DNA of 64,000 bases from VRUE01 sp963753585 (GCA_963753585.1 CAVWCU010000001.1:310001-374000), one strand, 5' to 3'. Shown: positions 51,565 to 60,563, counted from the stretch's first letter. Numbers and translations are program-made. Notes: generated by a model not told the origin, from the letters alone.

Positions 51565-53217
51565 GTGCGGGTGATCGAGCGAAGGATCGGCCTCCTCTTC
51601 GCCGCCTTCCTCCTCTGCTTCCTGGTCGTCGTCGTACGCGCCTTCTGGCTGCAGGGCGTGCAGGGGGCGCAGCTGGCATCGAAGGCGGTCAGCCAGCAGA
51701 GCCAGTCGATCCTGCTGCCGAGCCTGCGCGGGAGCGTGCTCGACCGCCACGGCAACGAGCTCGCCACCTCCGAAGACGCCGCCACGATCTTCGCCATCCC
51801 GGCCGAAGTGACGAAACCGGCTCTGGCGGCGGACAAGCTCGCGCCGATCCTCGACTTGCCGGAGAGCGAGGTGCTGGCCGAGCTGACCGCCGAATCGAGC
51901 TACGCCGCACTGGCCCACAAGGTCGACCTGCCGACGGCGCAGCGGATCGAGCGCCTTGGGCTGGCCGGGATCGGACAGGACCCCGACAGCAGGCGGACCT
52001 ACCCCCAAGGGGAGATGGCGGCCCAGGTGATCGGCGCAGTCGGATCCGAAAACGAGGGACTCACCGGACTGGAGGACGGTGAGGACTCGGTGCTTCACGG
52101 CGATGACGGGGAACGGCAGATAGTCACCGACGCCAAGGGCGACACGATCCGGCTGGAAACCGTCGACGAAGCCGAGGACGGCGAAGACATCCAACTGACG
52201 CTCGAGCCGGCAATCCAGGAAAGCGCCGAGCGGGCGCTGGCCGAAGTGGGCGAAGCGTACGCGCCAAAGGGGGCGACGGCGATCGTGATGGACCCGCGCA
52301 GCTCGGAGGTCCTGGCGATGGCCAACTGGCCGCCGGTCAACCCAACCGACCTCTCGAGCGCCGACCCCGAAGACCTCCTCAACCGGGCGACCGGGTTCAC
52401 CTACGAGCCGGGCTCGACCTTCAAGGCGTTCACGGTCGCGGCCGCGCTCGACGACAAGCTGGTCACGCCGGCTTCGGCATTCACCCTGCCGCCGACGATC
52501 CAGGTCGCCGACCGCGTGATCGAGGAGTCGCACGCGCGCGGGACGGAAACCCTCAGCGTCGCGCAGATCCTCGCGCACTCCTCCAACGTCGGTGCGGTGA
52601 CGATCGGGTTGCAGCTGGGCAGCGAGAAATTCAGCCGCTGGATCAAACGCTTCGGATTCGGCCGCTCGACCGAAGTGGGCTTCCCCGCCGAGGAGCGGGG
52701 GATCGTGCCGGCGCTGGAGGACTACTCCGGCTCGACGATGGGCAACCTGCCGCTTGGGCAGGGGATCTCGGTGACGCCGATGCAGATGATGGCCGGCTAC
52801 CAGGCGATCGCCAACGGCGGCGTCCTGCGGCGGCCCCAGCTGATCGAGGAGGTCGGCGGGGAGCCTGTGGAGGAGCCGCGCGGGCACCGGGTGTTTGGCG
52901 TCGACGTCGCGGCGCAGGTGCGCGAGATGCTCGAGGGCGTCCTGGAAGCAGGCGGAACCGCCTCCGCGGTCAGCGTGCCCGGCTACACGCTGGCGGGCAA
53001 GACCGGAACGGCTGAGGTCGCCGAAAACGGGACCTACTCCGAGACCAAGTACGTCGCCTCCTTCATCGGCTTCGCGCCGGCGCGTGATCCGCAGCTGCTG
53101 GTGGGGGTCGTCGTCGACCAGCCGCAGGGGGACATCTACGGCGGGTCTGTTGCCGCTCCGGCTTTCGGCAAGATCGCGGCGTTTGCTCTTCCTTATCTCG
53201 GTGTGCCTCCGGAGTAG
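51565..53217 (+). CDS. ftsI: Septal transpeptidase FtsI (class B PBP)
   Basis: The 550-residue protein has an N-terminal membrane helix (GLLFAAFLLCFLVVVVRAF), a PBP dimer domain (PSLRGSVLDRHGNELATS) and a transpeptidase domain with the active-site SxxK in EPGSTFKAFT, the SxN in HSSNVGAV and the KTG in GKTGTAEV. It crosslinks septal peptidoglycan. It lies 12 bp after ftsL. A 29-bp-stem hairpin starts just after its TAG stop. Confidence 0.93.
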   Translation: MRVIERRIGLLFAAFLLCFLVVVVRAFWLQGVQGAQLASKAVSQQSQSILLPSLRGSVLDRHGNELATSEDAATIFAIPAEVTKPALAADKLAPILDLPESEVLAELTAESSYAALAHKVDLPTAQRIERLGLAGIGQDPDSRRTYPQGEMAAQVIGAVGSENEGLTGLEDGEDSVLHGDDGERQIVTDAKGDTIRLETVDEAEDGEDIQLTLEPAIQESAERALAEVGEAYAPKGATAIVMDPRSSEVLAMANWPPVNPTDLSSADPEDLLNRATGFTYEPGSTFKAFTVAAALDDKLVTPASAFTLPPTIQVADRVIEESHARGTETLSVAQILAHSSNVGAVTIGLQLGSEKFSRWIKRFGFGRSTEVGFPAEERGIVPALEDYSGSTMGNLPLGQGISVTPMQMMAGYQAIANGGVLRRPQLIEEVGGEPVEEPRGHRVFGVDVAAQVREMLEGVLEAGGTASAVSVPGYTLAGKTGTAEVAENGTYSETKYVASFIGFAPARDPQLLVGVVVDQPQGDIYGGSVAAPAFGKIAAFALPYLGVPPE

Positions 53218-53218
53218 G

Positions 53219-53294
53219 GGAGGTCGGGTGGCCCTTCCCAAAACGCTCGGCGGGAGCCTCGCTTGAGTGTTTTGGGAAGGGCCACCCGACCTCC
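53219..53294. repeat. 29/18/29 hairpin repeat, copy 2
   Basis: Arms at 53219-53247 and 53266-53294 pair fully apart from one G-T; the loop CGGCGGGAGCCTCGCTTG is the consensus. It sits between the ftsI stop and the murE start, so it is transcribed with the dcw operon. Confidence 0.9.
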
Positions 53295-53310
53295 TTCTTA
53301 GAATCGGCGC

Positions 53311-54804
53311 GTGAGATTGGAGGAGCTTGTCGCGGGAGCTGTTGGGGCCCGGGTCGTTGGCGATCCCGCCGTCGAGGTGGGGTCTCTTGCTTATGACAGC
53401 CGAAAAGTGGAGTCCGGGACGCTTTTTTTCTGCGTGCCGGGTGAGAGAGTCGATGGGCATGAGTTTGCGGGGGCGGCTGTGGAGGCTGGGGCCGTGGGGT
53501 TGGTGGTGGAGCGGGAGTTGGACCTGGACGTGACGCAGGTGGTGGTGGCGGACGCGCGGGCGGCTATGGCGCCGCTGGCGGCGCGGTTCTTCGGGGATCC
53601 GACGGCGGAGCTGCGGGTCGTGGGGGTTACGGGGACCAATGGGAAGACGACGACTGCTTTCTTGATTCGCGAGGTGCTGGAGGCGGCGGGGATCCAGTGT
53701 GGGTTGCTGGGGACGGTGCAACAGGTTGTGGGAGGGGTGGAGGAGGAGGTTGAGCGGACCACCCCGGAGGCGATCGACCTGCAGGCGACCTTCCGACGGA
53801 TGCTCGAGGCGGGGGACCGCGCCTGCGCGATGGAGGTCTCCTCTCACGCGCTCGCCCTGCACCGGGCCGACGCGATCCACTTCGAGGTGGCCCTCTTCAC
53901 CAACCTCACCCAGGACCATCTCGACTTCCACCAGACGATGGAGGAGTACTTCGAATCGAAGCGGCTGCTGTTCGAGATGGGCCCCGGGACGTCGATCGTC
54001 AACGTCGACGACCCCTACGGCCGCCGCTTGGCCGAGGAGCTCGATTGCATCACCTTCTCCGCTGCAGGTGCCGAGGCCGACTTCACCGCCCACGACGTCT
54101 CCTTCGACGCCGCCGGCGCCCAGTTCACCGTGAAAACCCCGCCGACGGGACGAAATCCGCGGGATGGCAGCGGATTTCGTCCCGTCGGCGGGGAAGTTGA
54201 GGTGCGGACGGGGTTGCCGGGGGACTTCAACGTGGCCAATGCGCTGGGGGCGTTTGCGGCGGCCCGGGCGCTGGGGGTGGATCAGGAGGTCGCGGCTGGA
54301 GGGCTGGCGCGGGCGGAGCGGGTGCCGGGGCGGTTCGAGCCGGTCGAGGAGGGTCAGGGATTCGCGGTCCTCGTCGACTACGCCCATACGCCGGACTCGC
54401 TGGAGAACGTGCTGCGCGCCGCGCGCCGGCTGACCGCGGGCGAGTTGATCGTCGTCTTCGGCGCCGGCGGCGACCGCGACCGCGAGAAGCGGCCGCTGAT
54501 GGGCCGCGCGGCTGCCGAGCTGGCAGACCTGGCGATCGTCACCTCCGACAACCCGCGCTCGGAGGACCCGGGATCGATCGTCGACGAGGTCCTCGCCGGG
54601 GCCGAGAACGGCGCGGCGGTGGCGGCGGTCGAGGTCGAGCCCGACCGGCGCGCGGCGATCGCCCTCGCCTTCAGCCGGGCGCGGCCGGGCGACTCGGTCG
54701 TCATCGCAGGCAAGGGCCATGAGCAGGGCCAGGAGTTCGAGGGCGGGCGCAAGGTCCCCTTCGACGACCGCGAGGTCGCCCGCGAGGAGCTGCGCAGGCT
54801 TTGA
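53311..54804 (+). CDS. murE: UDP-MurNAc-tripeptide ligase MurE
   Basis: The 497-residue protein has the Mur ligase layout: N-domain, P-loop VTGTNGKTTTAF near 110, central motifs (MEVSSHALALHR, TNLTQDHLDFH) and the C-domain with TSDNPRSEDP. The DNPR form is the mark of enzymes that add diaminopimelate, so the peptidoglycan should be DAP-type. An 18-residue insertion (about 276-294, PTGRNPRDGSGFRPVGG) is encoded by a 24-bp palindrome. The start is a GTG with no clear Shine-Dalgarno; the copy-2 hairpin ends 16 bp upstream. Confidence 0.93.
   Translation: MRLEELVAGAVGARVVGDPAVEVGSLAYDSRKVESGTLFFCVPGERVDGHEFAGAAVEAGAVGLVVERELDLDVTQVVVADARAAMAPLAARFFGDPTAELRVVGVTGTNGKTTTAFLIREVLEAAGIQCGLLGTVQQVVGGVEEEVERTTPEAIDLQATFRRMLEAGDRACAMEVSSHALALHRADAIHFEVALFTNLTQDHLDFHQTMEEYFESKRLLFEMGPGTSIVNVDDPYGRRLAEELDCITFSAAGAEADFTAHDVSFDAAGAQFTVKTPPTGRNPRDGSGFRPVGGEVEVRTGLPGDFNVANALGAFAAARALGVDQEVAAGGLARAERVPGRFEPVEEGQGFAVLVDYAHTPDSLENVLRAARRLTAGELIVVFGAGGDRDREKRPLMGRAAAELADLAIVTSDNPRSEDPGSIVDEVLAGAENGAAVAAVEVEPDRRAAIALAFSRARPGDSVVIAGKGHEQGQEFEGGRKVPFDDREVAREELRRL
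54137..54193. repeat. 24-bp perfect palindrome inside murE
   Basis: Arms at 54137-54160 and 54170-54193 are perfect inverted repeats around a 9-base loop. The 57 bp are in frame with murE and encode a 19-residue insert next to where family members read straight through (FTVKTP... GEVEVRTG). This looks like insertion of a palindromic repeat into a coding gene. Confidence 0.88.
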
Positions 54805-56135
54805 AGTTGCTGCCCGAGCAGATCTCGGCGGCCACCCGCTCGAAGCTGATCGCGCGGGGCGAGTCCAGCTACCCCGTGCGGGCGACGATCGACTCCGGTG
54901 AGAGCACCCGCGGCGACCTCTTCTTCGGCCTCCGCGGCGAGCGCGTCGACGGCGGCGAGTTCGCTGCGGCGGCGATCGAGAACGGGGCCTGGGGGGTCGT
55001 GGTGCGCCCCGAGCACGCGGAGGGCCTGCCCGACGCCTGGACCTTCGTCACCGAGGACCCCCTCGCCGGGCTGCAGTCCCTTGCCCGTGGCTGGCGCCGC
55101 ACCCTCGCCGCCCGCGTGGTCGGCATCACCGGCTCGGTCGGCAAGACCTCGGTCAAGGACATCGCCCGGGCGCTGCTACCCGGCGAGGTCCATTCCAACC
55201 GGGAGAACCTCAACACCGAGATCGGCCTGCCGCTCAGCGTGCTCGAGGCACCCGAGGGGACGGAGACGCTGGTGCTGGAGATGGCGATGCGCGGCCCCGG
55301 CCAGATCGCCCAGCTGGCCTCGATCGCCGAGCCCGAATACGCGGTGATCACCAACGTCGGGCCGGTTCACGTCGAGCTGCTGGGGTCGGTCGACGCGATC
55401 GCCGTGGCCAAGGCGGAGGTGCTGGGGGCCCTGCCCCGCACCGGGGTCGCGATCGTCCCGGTCGACGCCGGGCCCCTGGAGTCGCACCTCGAGGAAGCGC
55501 CGAGCCTGCTCCGCTTCGGCCCCGGCGGGGACGTCCAGGTGATCGAGAGCCGGGTCGCGGACGGCGTCACCGACGCTCTGGTCGAGGCCCCGAGCGGGCG
55601 CCAGCACTTTCACTTCCCCTTCGCCGAGGCGCACAACCTCGAAAACGCATTGGCGGCAGTGGCCGTCGGGGTGGCCCTGGGGGCGCCGCTCGCCGAGATG
55701 GCCGACCGCGTTGCGAACATAGGCTTCTCACGCTTTCGGGGCGAGCGCCTCGAGATGGGCGACGGGATCGTCTTGGTGAACGACTGCTACAACGCCAACC
55801 CAGTCTCGATGCGCGCCGCGCTCAACCACCTCGCGTCGATCGGGGATGGGCGGCGCATCGCCGTGCTTGGCGAGATGGCCGAGCTCGGCCCCGACGGCCC
55901 CACCTACCACCGGGAGATCGGCGAGAGGGCGCGCGCCGCTGAGGTCGGCCTTCTGATCGGCGTCGGCGAGCCCGCTCGCGACTATGGCCCCGACGAGTTG
56001 GTCGGCACTCCCGAGGAGGCGGCCGAGCTGCTTGCAGCGCAGCTCGAGCCCGGCGACACGATCCTGGTCAAGGGCTCCCGCTCGGCCGGCCTGGAGGCCG
56101 TCGCCGAGACCCTGGAGGAACTGTTCGATGGGTGA
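54801..56135 (+). CDS. murF: MurF ligase
   Basis: The 444-residue protein has the P-loop GITGSVGKTSVKDI, ENLNTEIGLPLSVL, VITNVGPVHVELLGS and NDCYNANPVSMRAAL, the MurF set. It adds D-Ala-D-Ala to the tripeptide. It starts with TTG at 54801, overlapping the murE TGA by 4 bp; a second TTG is 6 bases later. It ends 8 bp inside mraY. Confidence 0.93.
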   Translation: MKLLPEQISAATRSKLIARGESSYPVRATIDSGESTRGDLFFGLRGERVDGGEFAAAAIENGAWGVVVRPEHAEGLPDAWTFVTEDPLAGLQSLARGWRRTLAARVVGITGSVGKTSVKDIARALLPGEVHSNRENLNTEIGLPLSVLEAPEGTETLVLEMAMRGPGQIAQLASIAEPEYAVITNVGPVHVELLGSVDAIAVAKAEVLGALPRTGVAIVPVDAGPLESHLEEAPSLLRFGPGGDVQVIESRVADGVTDALVEAPSGRQHFHFPFAEAHNLENALAAVAVGVALGAPLAEMADRVANIGFSRFRGERLEMGDGIVLVNDCYNANPVSMRAALNHLASIGDGRRIAVLGEMAELGPDGPTYHREIGERARAAEVGLLIGVGEPARDYGPDELVGTPEEAAELLAAQLEPGDTILVKGSRSAGLEAVAETLEELFDG

Positions 56136-57102
56136 AGTCCTGATCGCCGGCATGGCGGCGATGCTGATCTGCATCTTCCTCGGCCCGAAGTTCATCGAGT
56201 TCCTACGGGTAAAGGAGTTCGGCCAGCACATCCGCGAGGACGGGCCCCAGGAGCACCACGCCAAGGCCGGCACGCCGACGATGGGCGGCCTGATCGTCTT
56301 CGCCTCGATCTGCGTGCCCTACCTCGTCCTCTCCGATCGCGACGCGCAGAGCCTGGCCGTCTTTGGCGTCGCGATGGGCTGCGCGGCGCTCGGCTTCGCC
56401 GACGACTTCATCAAGATCGTCAAGCGGCGCTCGCTCGGTCTCTCGGCCCGCTGGAAGATCCTCTTTCAGGTCTTCCTCGCCCTGGGGCTGTGGTGGGTGG
56501 CACGCCACGAGGTCGGGCTCGAGCCGGTCCTCTATTTCCGCATCGGCGATGCCAGCATCGACCTCGGCCCCGTCCTCTACTTCGTCCTCGTCTTCCTCGT
56601 CATCGCCGGCACCTCCAACGGGGTCAACCTCACCGACGGCCTCGACGGCCTCGCCGCCGGTTCCTGCGCGATCGTCCTCCTCGCCTACACGGCGATCGCC
56701 TTCGTCACCAACGAGCAGCAGAACCTGGCGCTGCTCTCCGCCTGCCTGGTCGGGGCCTGTGTCGGCTTCCTCTGGTTCAACGCCTTTCCGGCCTCGATAT
56801 TCATGGGGGACACCGGCTCGCTCGGGCTCGGCGGCGCGATCGGCGCTCTGGCGGTGATGACCCAGACCGAGGTGCTGCTGGTCATCATCGGCGGCATCTT
56901 CGTGATCGAGGCGCTCTCGGTCGCGATCCAGGTCTTCTCCTTCAAAACTTTCCGCCGCCGCGTCCTGCTGATGGCGCCGCTGCACCACCACTTCGAGATG
57001 ATGGCTTGGTCGGAGACCAAGATCATGCTCCGCTTCTGGATCGTCGCCGCGGTGTGCTCTGGGATCGGATTCACGCTGTACCAGCAGAGCATCGGGCGGT
57101 AG
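56128..57102 (+). CDS. mraY: Phospho-MurNAc-pentapeptide transferase MraY
   Basis: The 324-residue protein has about ten membrane helices and the MraY motifs: GTPTMGGLIVF, FADDFIKIVKRRSLGL, SNGVNLTDGLDGLAAG, FMGDTGSLGLGG and APLHHHFE. It links phospho-MurNAc-pentapeptide to undecaprenyl phosphate to form lipid I. The ATG is 8 bp inside murF. A copy of the hairpin repeat follows 7 bp after the stop. Confidence 0.94.
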   Translation: MGEVLIAGMAAMLICIFLGPKFIEFLRVKEFGQHIREDGPQEHHAKAGTPTMGGLIVFASICVPYLVLSDRDAQSLAVFGVAMGCAALGFADDFIKIVKRRSLGLSARWKILFQVFLALGLWWVARHEVGLEPVLYFRIGDASIDLGPVLYFVLVFLVIAGTSNGVNLTDGLDGLAAGSCAIVLLAYTAIAFVTNEQQNLALLSACLVGACVGFLWFNAFPASIFMGDTGSLGLGGAIGALAVMTQTEVLLVIIGGIFVIEALSVAIQVFSFKTFRRRVLLMAPLHHHFEMMAWSETKIMLRFWIVAAVCSGIGFTLYQQSIGR

Positions 57103-57109
57103 GTGGGTG

Positions 57110-57185
57110 GGGGTCGCGGGGCCCCTCCCCAAAACGCGCGGCGGGAGCCGCGCTTGAGTGTTTTGGGGAGGGGCCCCACGACCCC
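57110..57185. repeat. 29/18/29 hairpin repeat, copy 3
   Basis: Arms at 57110-57138 and 57157-57185 pair over 29 positions with one mismatch next to the loop and two G-T-type pairs. The loop (CGGCGGGAGCCGCGCTTG) differs from copy 2 at one base. It lies between mraY and the GNAT gene. Confidence 0.88.
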
Positions 57186-57213
57186 TTCGACAGTGCGCTT
57201 GGATGACTGGGCG

Positions 57214-57825
57214 ATGCGCGAAGCTGTTTCGGTGGCCGCGGCGGCGAGAGGGGAACTTCGCCCGGAGCTTCTCGAGACTGAGAGGTTGAGGCTCAGGCGC
57301 TGGTCTGATGCTGACCGTGCTCCCTTCGCGGCTATGAACGCGGATCCGGAGGTGATGGAACACTTTCCGGCGGTGCTCGACCGGGGGCAGAGCGATGCGT
57401 TGGTCGAGCGGATCGAGGCGGGGTTTGAGGCGCGTGGCTTCGGCCTCTGGGCGCTGGAGCTGCGCGAGAGCGGTGAGTTCGCCGGGTTTGCCGGCTTGGC
57501 CGTGCCGGAGTTCGATGCCCACTTCACCCCGACTGTGGAGGTTGGTTGGCGGCTCTCCCGCTCGGCCTGGGGCAACGGCTACGCGACCGAGGCCGGACGG
57601 GCGGCGCTCGAGTATGGCTTCGGGCAGGCGGGCCTGACCGAGATCGTCTCGTTTACGACTGCCGCGAATCTCCGCTCCCGCGCCGTGATGGAGCGGCTCG
57701 GGATGCGCCGCGACCCGAGCGACGACTTCGACCACCCCGACCTGCCCCCGGGTCACCCGCAGCGCCCACACGTCCTCTACCGGACCTCGGCAGGCGGTGA
57801 GAGAGGTCCCACGCCGCCCGGATAG
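57214..57825 (+). CDS. GNAT N-acetyltransferase (RimJ/RimL type)
   Basis: The protein of about 203 residues has a GNAT domain: LETERLRLRRWSDADRAPFA, VEVGWRLSRSAWGNGYATEA with the acetyl-CoA loop, and NLRSRAVMERLGM. It resembles RimJ/RimL enzymes that acetylate protein N-termini or small amines. Its position inside the dcw cluster, between mraY and murD and after a hairpin repeat, is unusual. The start is unclear; 57193 (GTG) and 57214 (ATG) are both possible and the frame stays open through the hairpin. Confidence 0.82.
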   Translation: MREAVSVAAAARGELRPELLETERLRLRRWSDADRAPFAAMNADPEVMEHFPAVLDRGQSDALVERIEAGFEARGFGLWALELRESGEFAGFAGLAVPEFDAHFTPTVEVGWRLSRSAWGNGYATEAGRAALEYGFGQAGLTEIVSFTTAANLRSRAVMERLGMRRDPSDDFDHPDLPPGHPQRPHVLYRTSAGGERGPTPPG

Positions 57826-57837
57826 AAGGTAAGTCGG

Positions 57838-59205
57838 ATGAGTGCGCCGCCGCCTAGGAAGGCTCGCCCGGAGCTTCCGGGAGGCCCGTTTCTGGTCGTC
57901 GGGCTGGCGCGCTCGGGGCAGGCCGTTGGGCGGATGCTGGCCGAGCGCGAGAGGGATGTCATCGGGGTCGATTCCGGGCATCCGTCCGGGGCGGCAGGGC
58001 TTCGGGCGCTCGGTGTCGAAGTCGTCCTGGATGCGGATGGATTGGCGCTCCTGGAGGGGGTGCGGACGGTGGTCAAGAGTCCCGGGGTGCCCCGGGAGGC
58101 GCCGGTGATCGCGGCCGCCCTGGATCGCGGGATCGACGTGGTCGGCGAGCTGGAGCTGGCCTGGCGGGCGATCCCGAACCGGTTCGTCGCGGTGACCGGG
58201 ACCAACGGCAAGACGACCGTGGCCGAGTGGCTCGGGCACGTCTACCGAACCGCGGGGGAGCCGGTGGCCGTCGCCGGCAACGTCGGCACGCCGCTCTCGG
58301 CGCTGGCCGGCGACGTCGACCCCGGGGCGACCGTCGTCTGCGAGGCCTCCAGCTTCCAGCTCGAGGACAGCGTCGCCTTCGCGCCCGAGTGCGCGGTCTT
58401 CCTCAACCTCGCTCCCGACCACCTCGACCGCCACGGGGACCTGGCGGCCTATCTCGGGGCCAAGCTGCGGATCTTCGCCAACCAGGGAAACGAGGACGTC
58501 GCCGTCTACAACGCCGACGACCCGACGCTCGCCGGCGTCGACCTCGGCGGCTGCGCCCGGCGCGTCGCCTTCTGCCACGGTGCCGCCCCCGATTGCGAGG
58601 TGGCGCTCGCCGAAGGGACGATCTTCTACGACGGCGAGCCGCTGCTCGCCGGCGGCGATCTCGGCCTGCTCGGCGAGCACAACGTCGCCAACGCGATGGC
58701 CGTCGCCGCCGCGGCGCTGGCGATGGGGATCGACCGCGATGTCGTGCGCGAGGGGCTGCGCAGCTTCGCCGGGGTCCCGCACCGGCTGGAGCAGGTGGTC
58801 GAGACCGGCGGCGTCCGCTTCGTCAACGACTCCAAGGCGACCAACGTCGCCTCGGCCACGGTCGGCCTGCGCGCCTTCACCGGCGGCGTCCACGCGATCC
58901 TCGGCGGCAGTGAGAAGGGTGAGGCCTACGGGCCGCTGCTGGAGCCCGTGCGAGAGGTGTGCACCGCCTGCTACCTGGCCGGCGCCTCGGCCGAGCGGCT
59001 GGCGGAGGCCCTGGCGCCGGCGATCGAGGCGGGCGTCGCGCTTCACCGCTGCGACGATCTCGACGACGCGGTGCGCCGCGCCGCCGCGGCCGCCCGGCCG
59101 GGGGAGACGGTCCTGCTCTCACCCGCCTGCGCCAGCTTCGACGCCTTCGAGAACTTCGAGCTGCGCGGCGAGCGCTTCCGCGAGCTGGTCGAGGGCCTCT
59201 CGTGA
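57838..59205 (+). CDS. murD: UDP-MurNAc-L-Ala:D-Glu ligase MurD
   Basis: The 455-residue protein has an N-terminal nucleotide-binding fold (FLVVGLARSGQAVGRML), VTGTNGKTTVAEWL, EASSFQLED, NLAPDHLDRHG, and a C-domain with NDSKATN and ILGGSEKG. It adds D-Glu to UDP-MurNAc-L-Ala. AAGGT lies before the ATG. It follows the GNAT gene by 12 bp and overlaps ftsW by 4 bp. Confidence 0.93.
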   Translation: MSAPPPRKARPELPGGPFLVVGLARSGQAVGRMLAERERDVIGVDSGHPSGAAGLRALGVEVVLDADGLALLEGVRTVVKSPGVPREAPVIAAALDRGIDVVGELELAWRAIPNRFVAVTGTNGKTTVAEWLGHVYRTAGEPVAVAGNVGTPLSALAGDVDPGATVVCEASSFQLEDSVAFAPECAVFLNLAPDHLDRHGDLAAYLGAKLRIFANQGNEDVAVYNADDPTLAGVDLGGCARRVAFCHGAAPDCEVALAEGTIFYDGEPLLAGGDLGLLGEHNVANAMAVAAAALAMGIDRDVVREGLRSFAGVPHRLEQVVETGGVRFVNDSKATNVASATVGLRAFTGGVHAILGGSEKGEAYGPLLEPVREVCTACYLAGASAERLAEALAPAIEAGVALHRCDDLDDAVRRAAAAARPGETVLLSPACASFDAFENFELRGERFRELVEGLS

Positions 59206-60563
59206 AAGACGGCGGCAAGAAGGCGCGGTCCAGCGGGAGGAAGAAACTGTCCGCGGGGAAGAAGAAGGGATCCGCAGGCAAGAAGAAGCGCCGCTCCACG
59301 GTCGCCCTGCCCGCCGAGTACAACATCCTGCTCACCGCGACCCTCTGCCTGCTCGCGCTCGGGGCGGTGATGGTCTTCTCGGCCAGCTCGACCACTCAGG
59401 TGCTGAGCGACGGCAACCTCTCCAACAGCGCCCTCTTCCTGAAACGGACGGTGATGTACGGCGCGATCGGCCTGCTGGTCATGCACCTCGTCGCGCGCCA
59501 CGGCCTCGCCGCCGTGCGCCAGCTCACGCCGGTGTTCCTGGTCGGCTCGCTCTTCCTCCTCCTGGTCGTGCTCGCCGCCGGCACCAGCGCAAACGGCGCC
59601 AGTCGCTGGCTCGGTGCCGGCCCTCTGCAGTTCCAGCCTTCCGAGCTGGCGAAGGTGGCACTGGTCCTCTACGGCGCCGACATGCTCGCTCGCAAGCCGA
59701 GGATGACGCGCTCGATCAGCGACCTGATGCCCTACCTGCTGGTCGTCGGCTCGGCCTGCCTGCTGATCATGGCCGAGCCGGACATGGGCACGACGATGGT
59801 CGTCGTCTTCGCCACCTGCGCGATGCTGGTCGCGGCCGGGGTCCGCCTGCGCGACCTCGGCCTGATCGCCCTCTGCGTCGGCTCGCTCGCCCTCTTGGCG
59901 GCCGTAATCGAGCCCTACCGGATGGCTCGGCTGACCGGCTTTCTCAACCCGGGCTCCGACGCTGCGGGGGCGGGCTTCCAGGCGGCCCAGGCAAAGATCG
60001 CGCTCGGCTCGGGCGGGCTCTTCGGCGTCGGCATCGGCGACGGCGTGCAGAAGGCCTTCTACCTGCCCGAGGCTCACACCGACATGATCTCCGCCGTGAT
60101 CGGCGAGGAGCTCGGCCTCTTCGGCATCGTCGGTGTGGTCGGCCTCTTCTCGCTCTTCGGCTACGCGGGGCTGCGGGTCGCCCAGAGGGCCCGGGACCGC
60201 TACTCGAAGCTGCTCGTCGCCGGCCTCACCTCGATGGTCATGGTGCAGGCGACGATCAACCTCTTCGCGGTGATGGGGCTGGCACCGCTGACCGGCGTGC
60301 CGCTGCCCTTCGTCTCCTACGGCAACAGCAGCCTGCTGACGACGCTCTTCGCCGTCGGGCTGATCCTCGGCGTTGCCCGGAGTGGGACCGCCGGCGCTGG
60401 CAAACTGCGCGTCGTCGAGGGTGGGCGTAGCGCTGGGGCCCGCAAAAGGAGCCGAAGGAGTCATACGAGCCGTGGAAAGAGCGCCCAGAGTCGCAGTGGC
60501 AGCGGGGGGAACCGCAGGCCACGTCGTGCCGGCGATGGCCGTCGCCGCCGAGCTGCGGGCTAG
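59202..60563 (+). CDS. ftsW: SEDS glycosyltransferase FtsW
   Basis: The 453-residue protein has a Lys-rich N-terminus (about 1-35), about ten membrane helices and the SEDS motifs (VFSASSTTQ, GASRWLGAGPLQFQPSELAK, AEPDMGTTMV, GVGIGDGVQKAFYLPEAHTD, GVPLPFVSYGNSSLL). It polymerises septal peptidoglycan with FtsI. Its C-terminus is a basic tail that overlaps the start of murG by 92 bp in another frame, long for this cluster. Confidence 0.92.
   Translation: MKDGGKKARSSGRKKLSAGKKKGSAGKKKRRSTVALPAEYNILLTATLCLLALGAVMVFSASSTTQVLSDGNLSNSALFLKRTVMYGAIGLLVMHLVARHGLAAVRQLTPVFLVGSLFLLLVVLAAGTSANGASRWLGAGPLQFQPSELAKVALVLYGADMLARKPRMTRSISDLMPYLLVVGSACLLIMAEPDMGTTMVVVFATCAMLVAAGVRLRDLGLIALCVGSLALLAAVIEPYRMARLTGFLNPGSDAAGAGFQAAQAKIALGSGGLFGVGIGDGVQKAFYLPEAHTDMISAVIGEELGLFGIVGVVGLFSLFGYAGLRVAQRARDRYSKLLVAGLTSMVMVQATINLFAVMGLAPLTGVPLPFVSYGNSSLLTTLFAVGLILGVARSGTAGAGKLRVVEGGRSAGARKRSRRSHTSRGKSAQSRSGSGGNRRPRRAGDGRRRRAAG

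Noticed and set aside
50965..54720. A 1251-codon open frame on the minus strand across rsmH to murE
   Set aside because: It lies antisense to well-identified genes; high GC at third positions removes stop codons from that frame. The translation is low-complexity with no domain.
56203..59046. A 947-codon minus-strand frame across mraY to murD
   Set aside because: Same reason: a shadow of three certain genes, with Arg/Gly/Asp-rich text and no motif.
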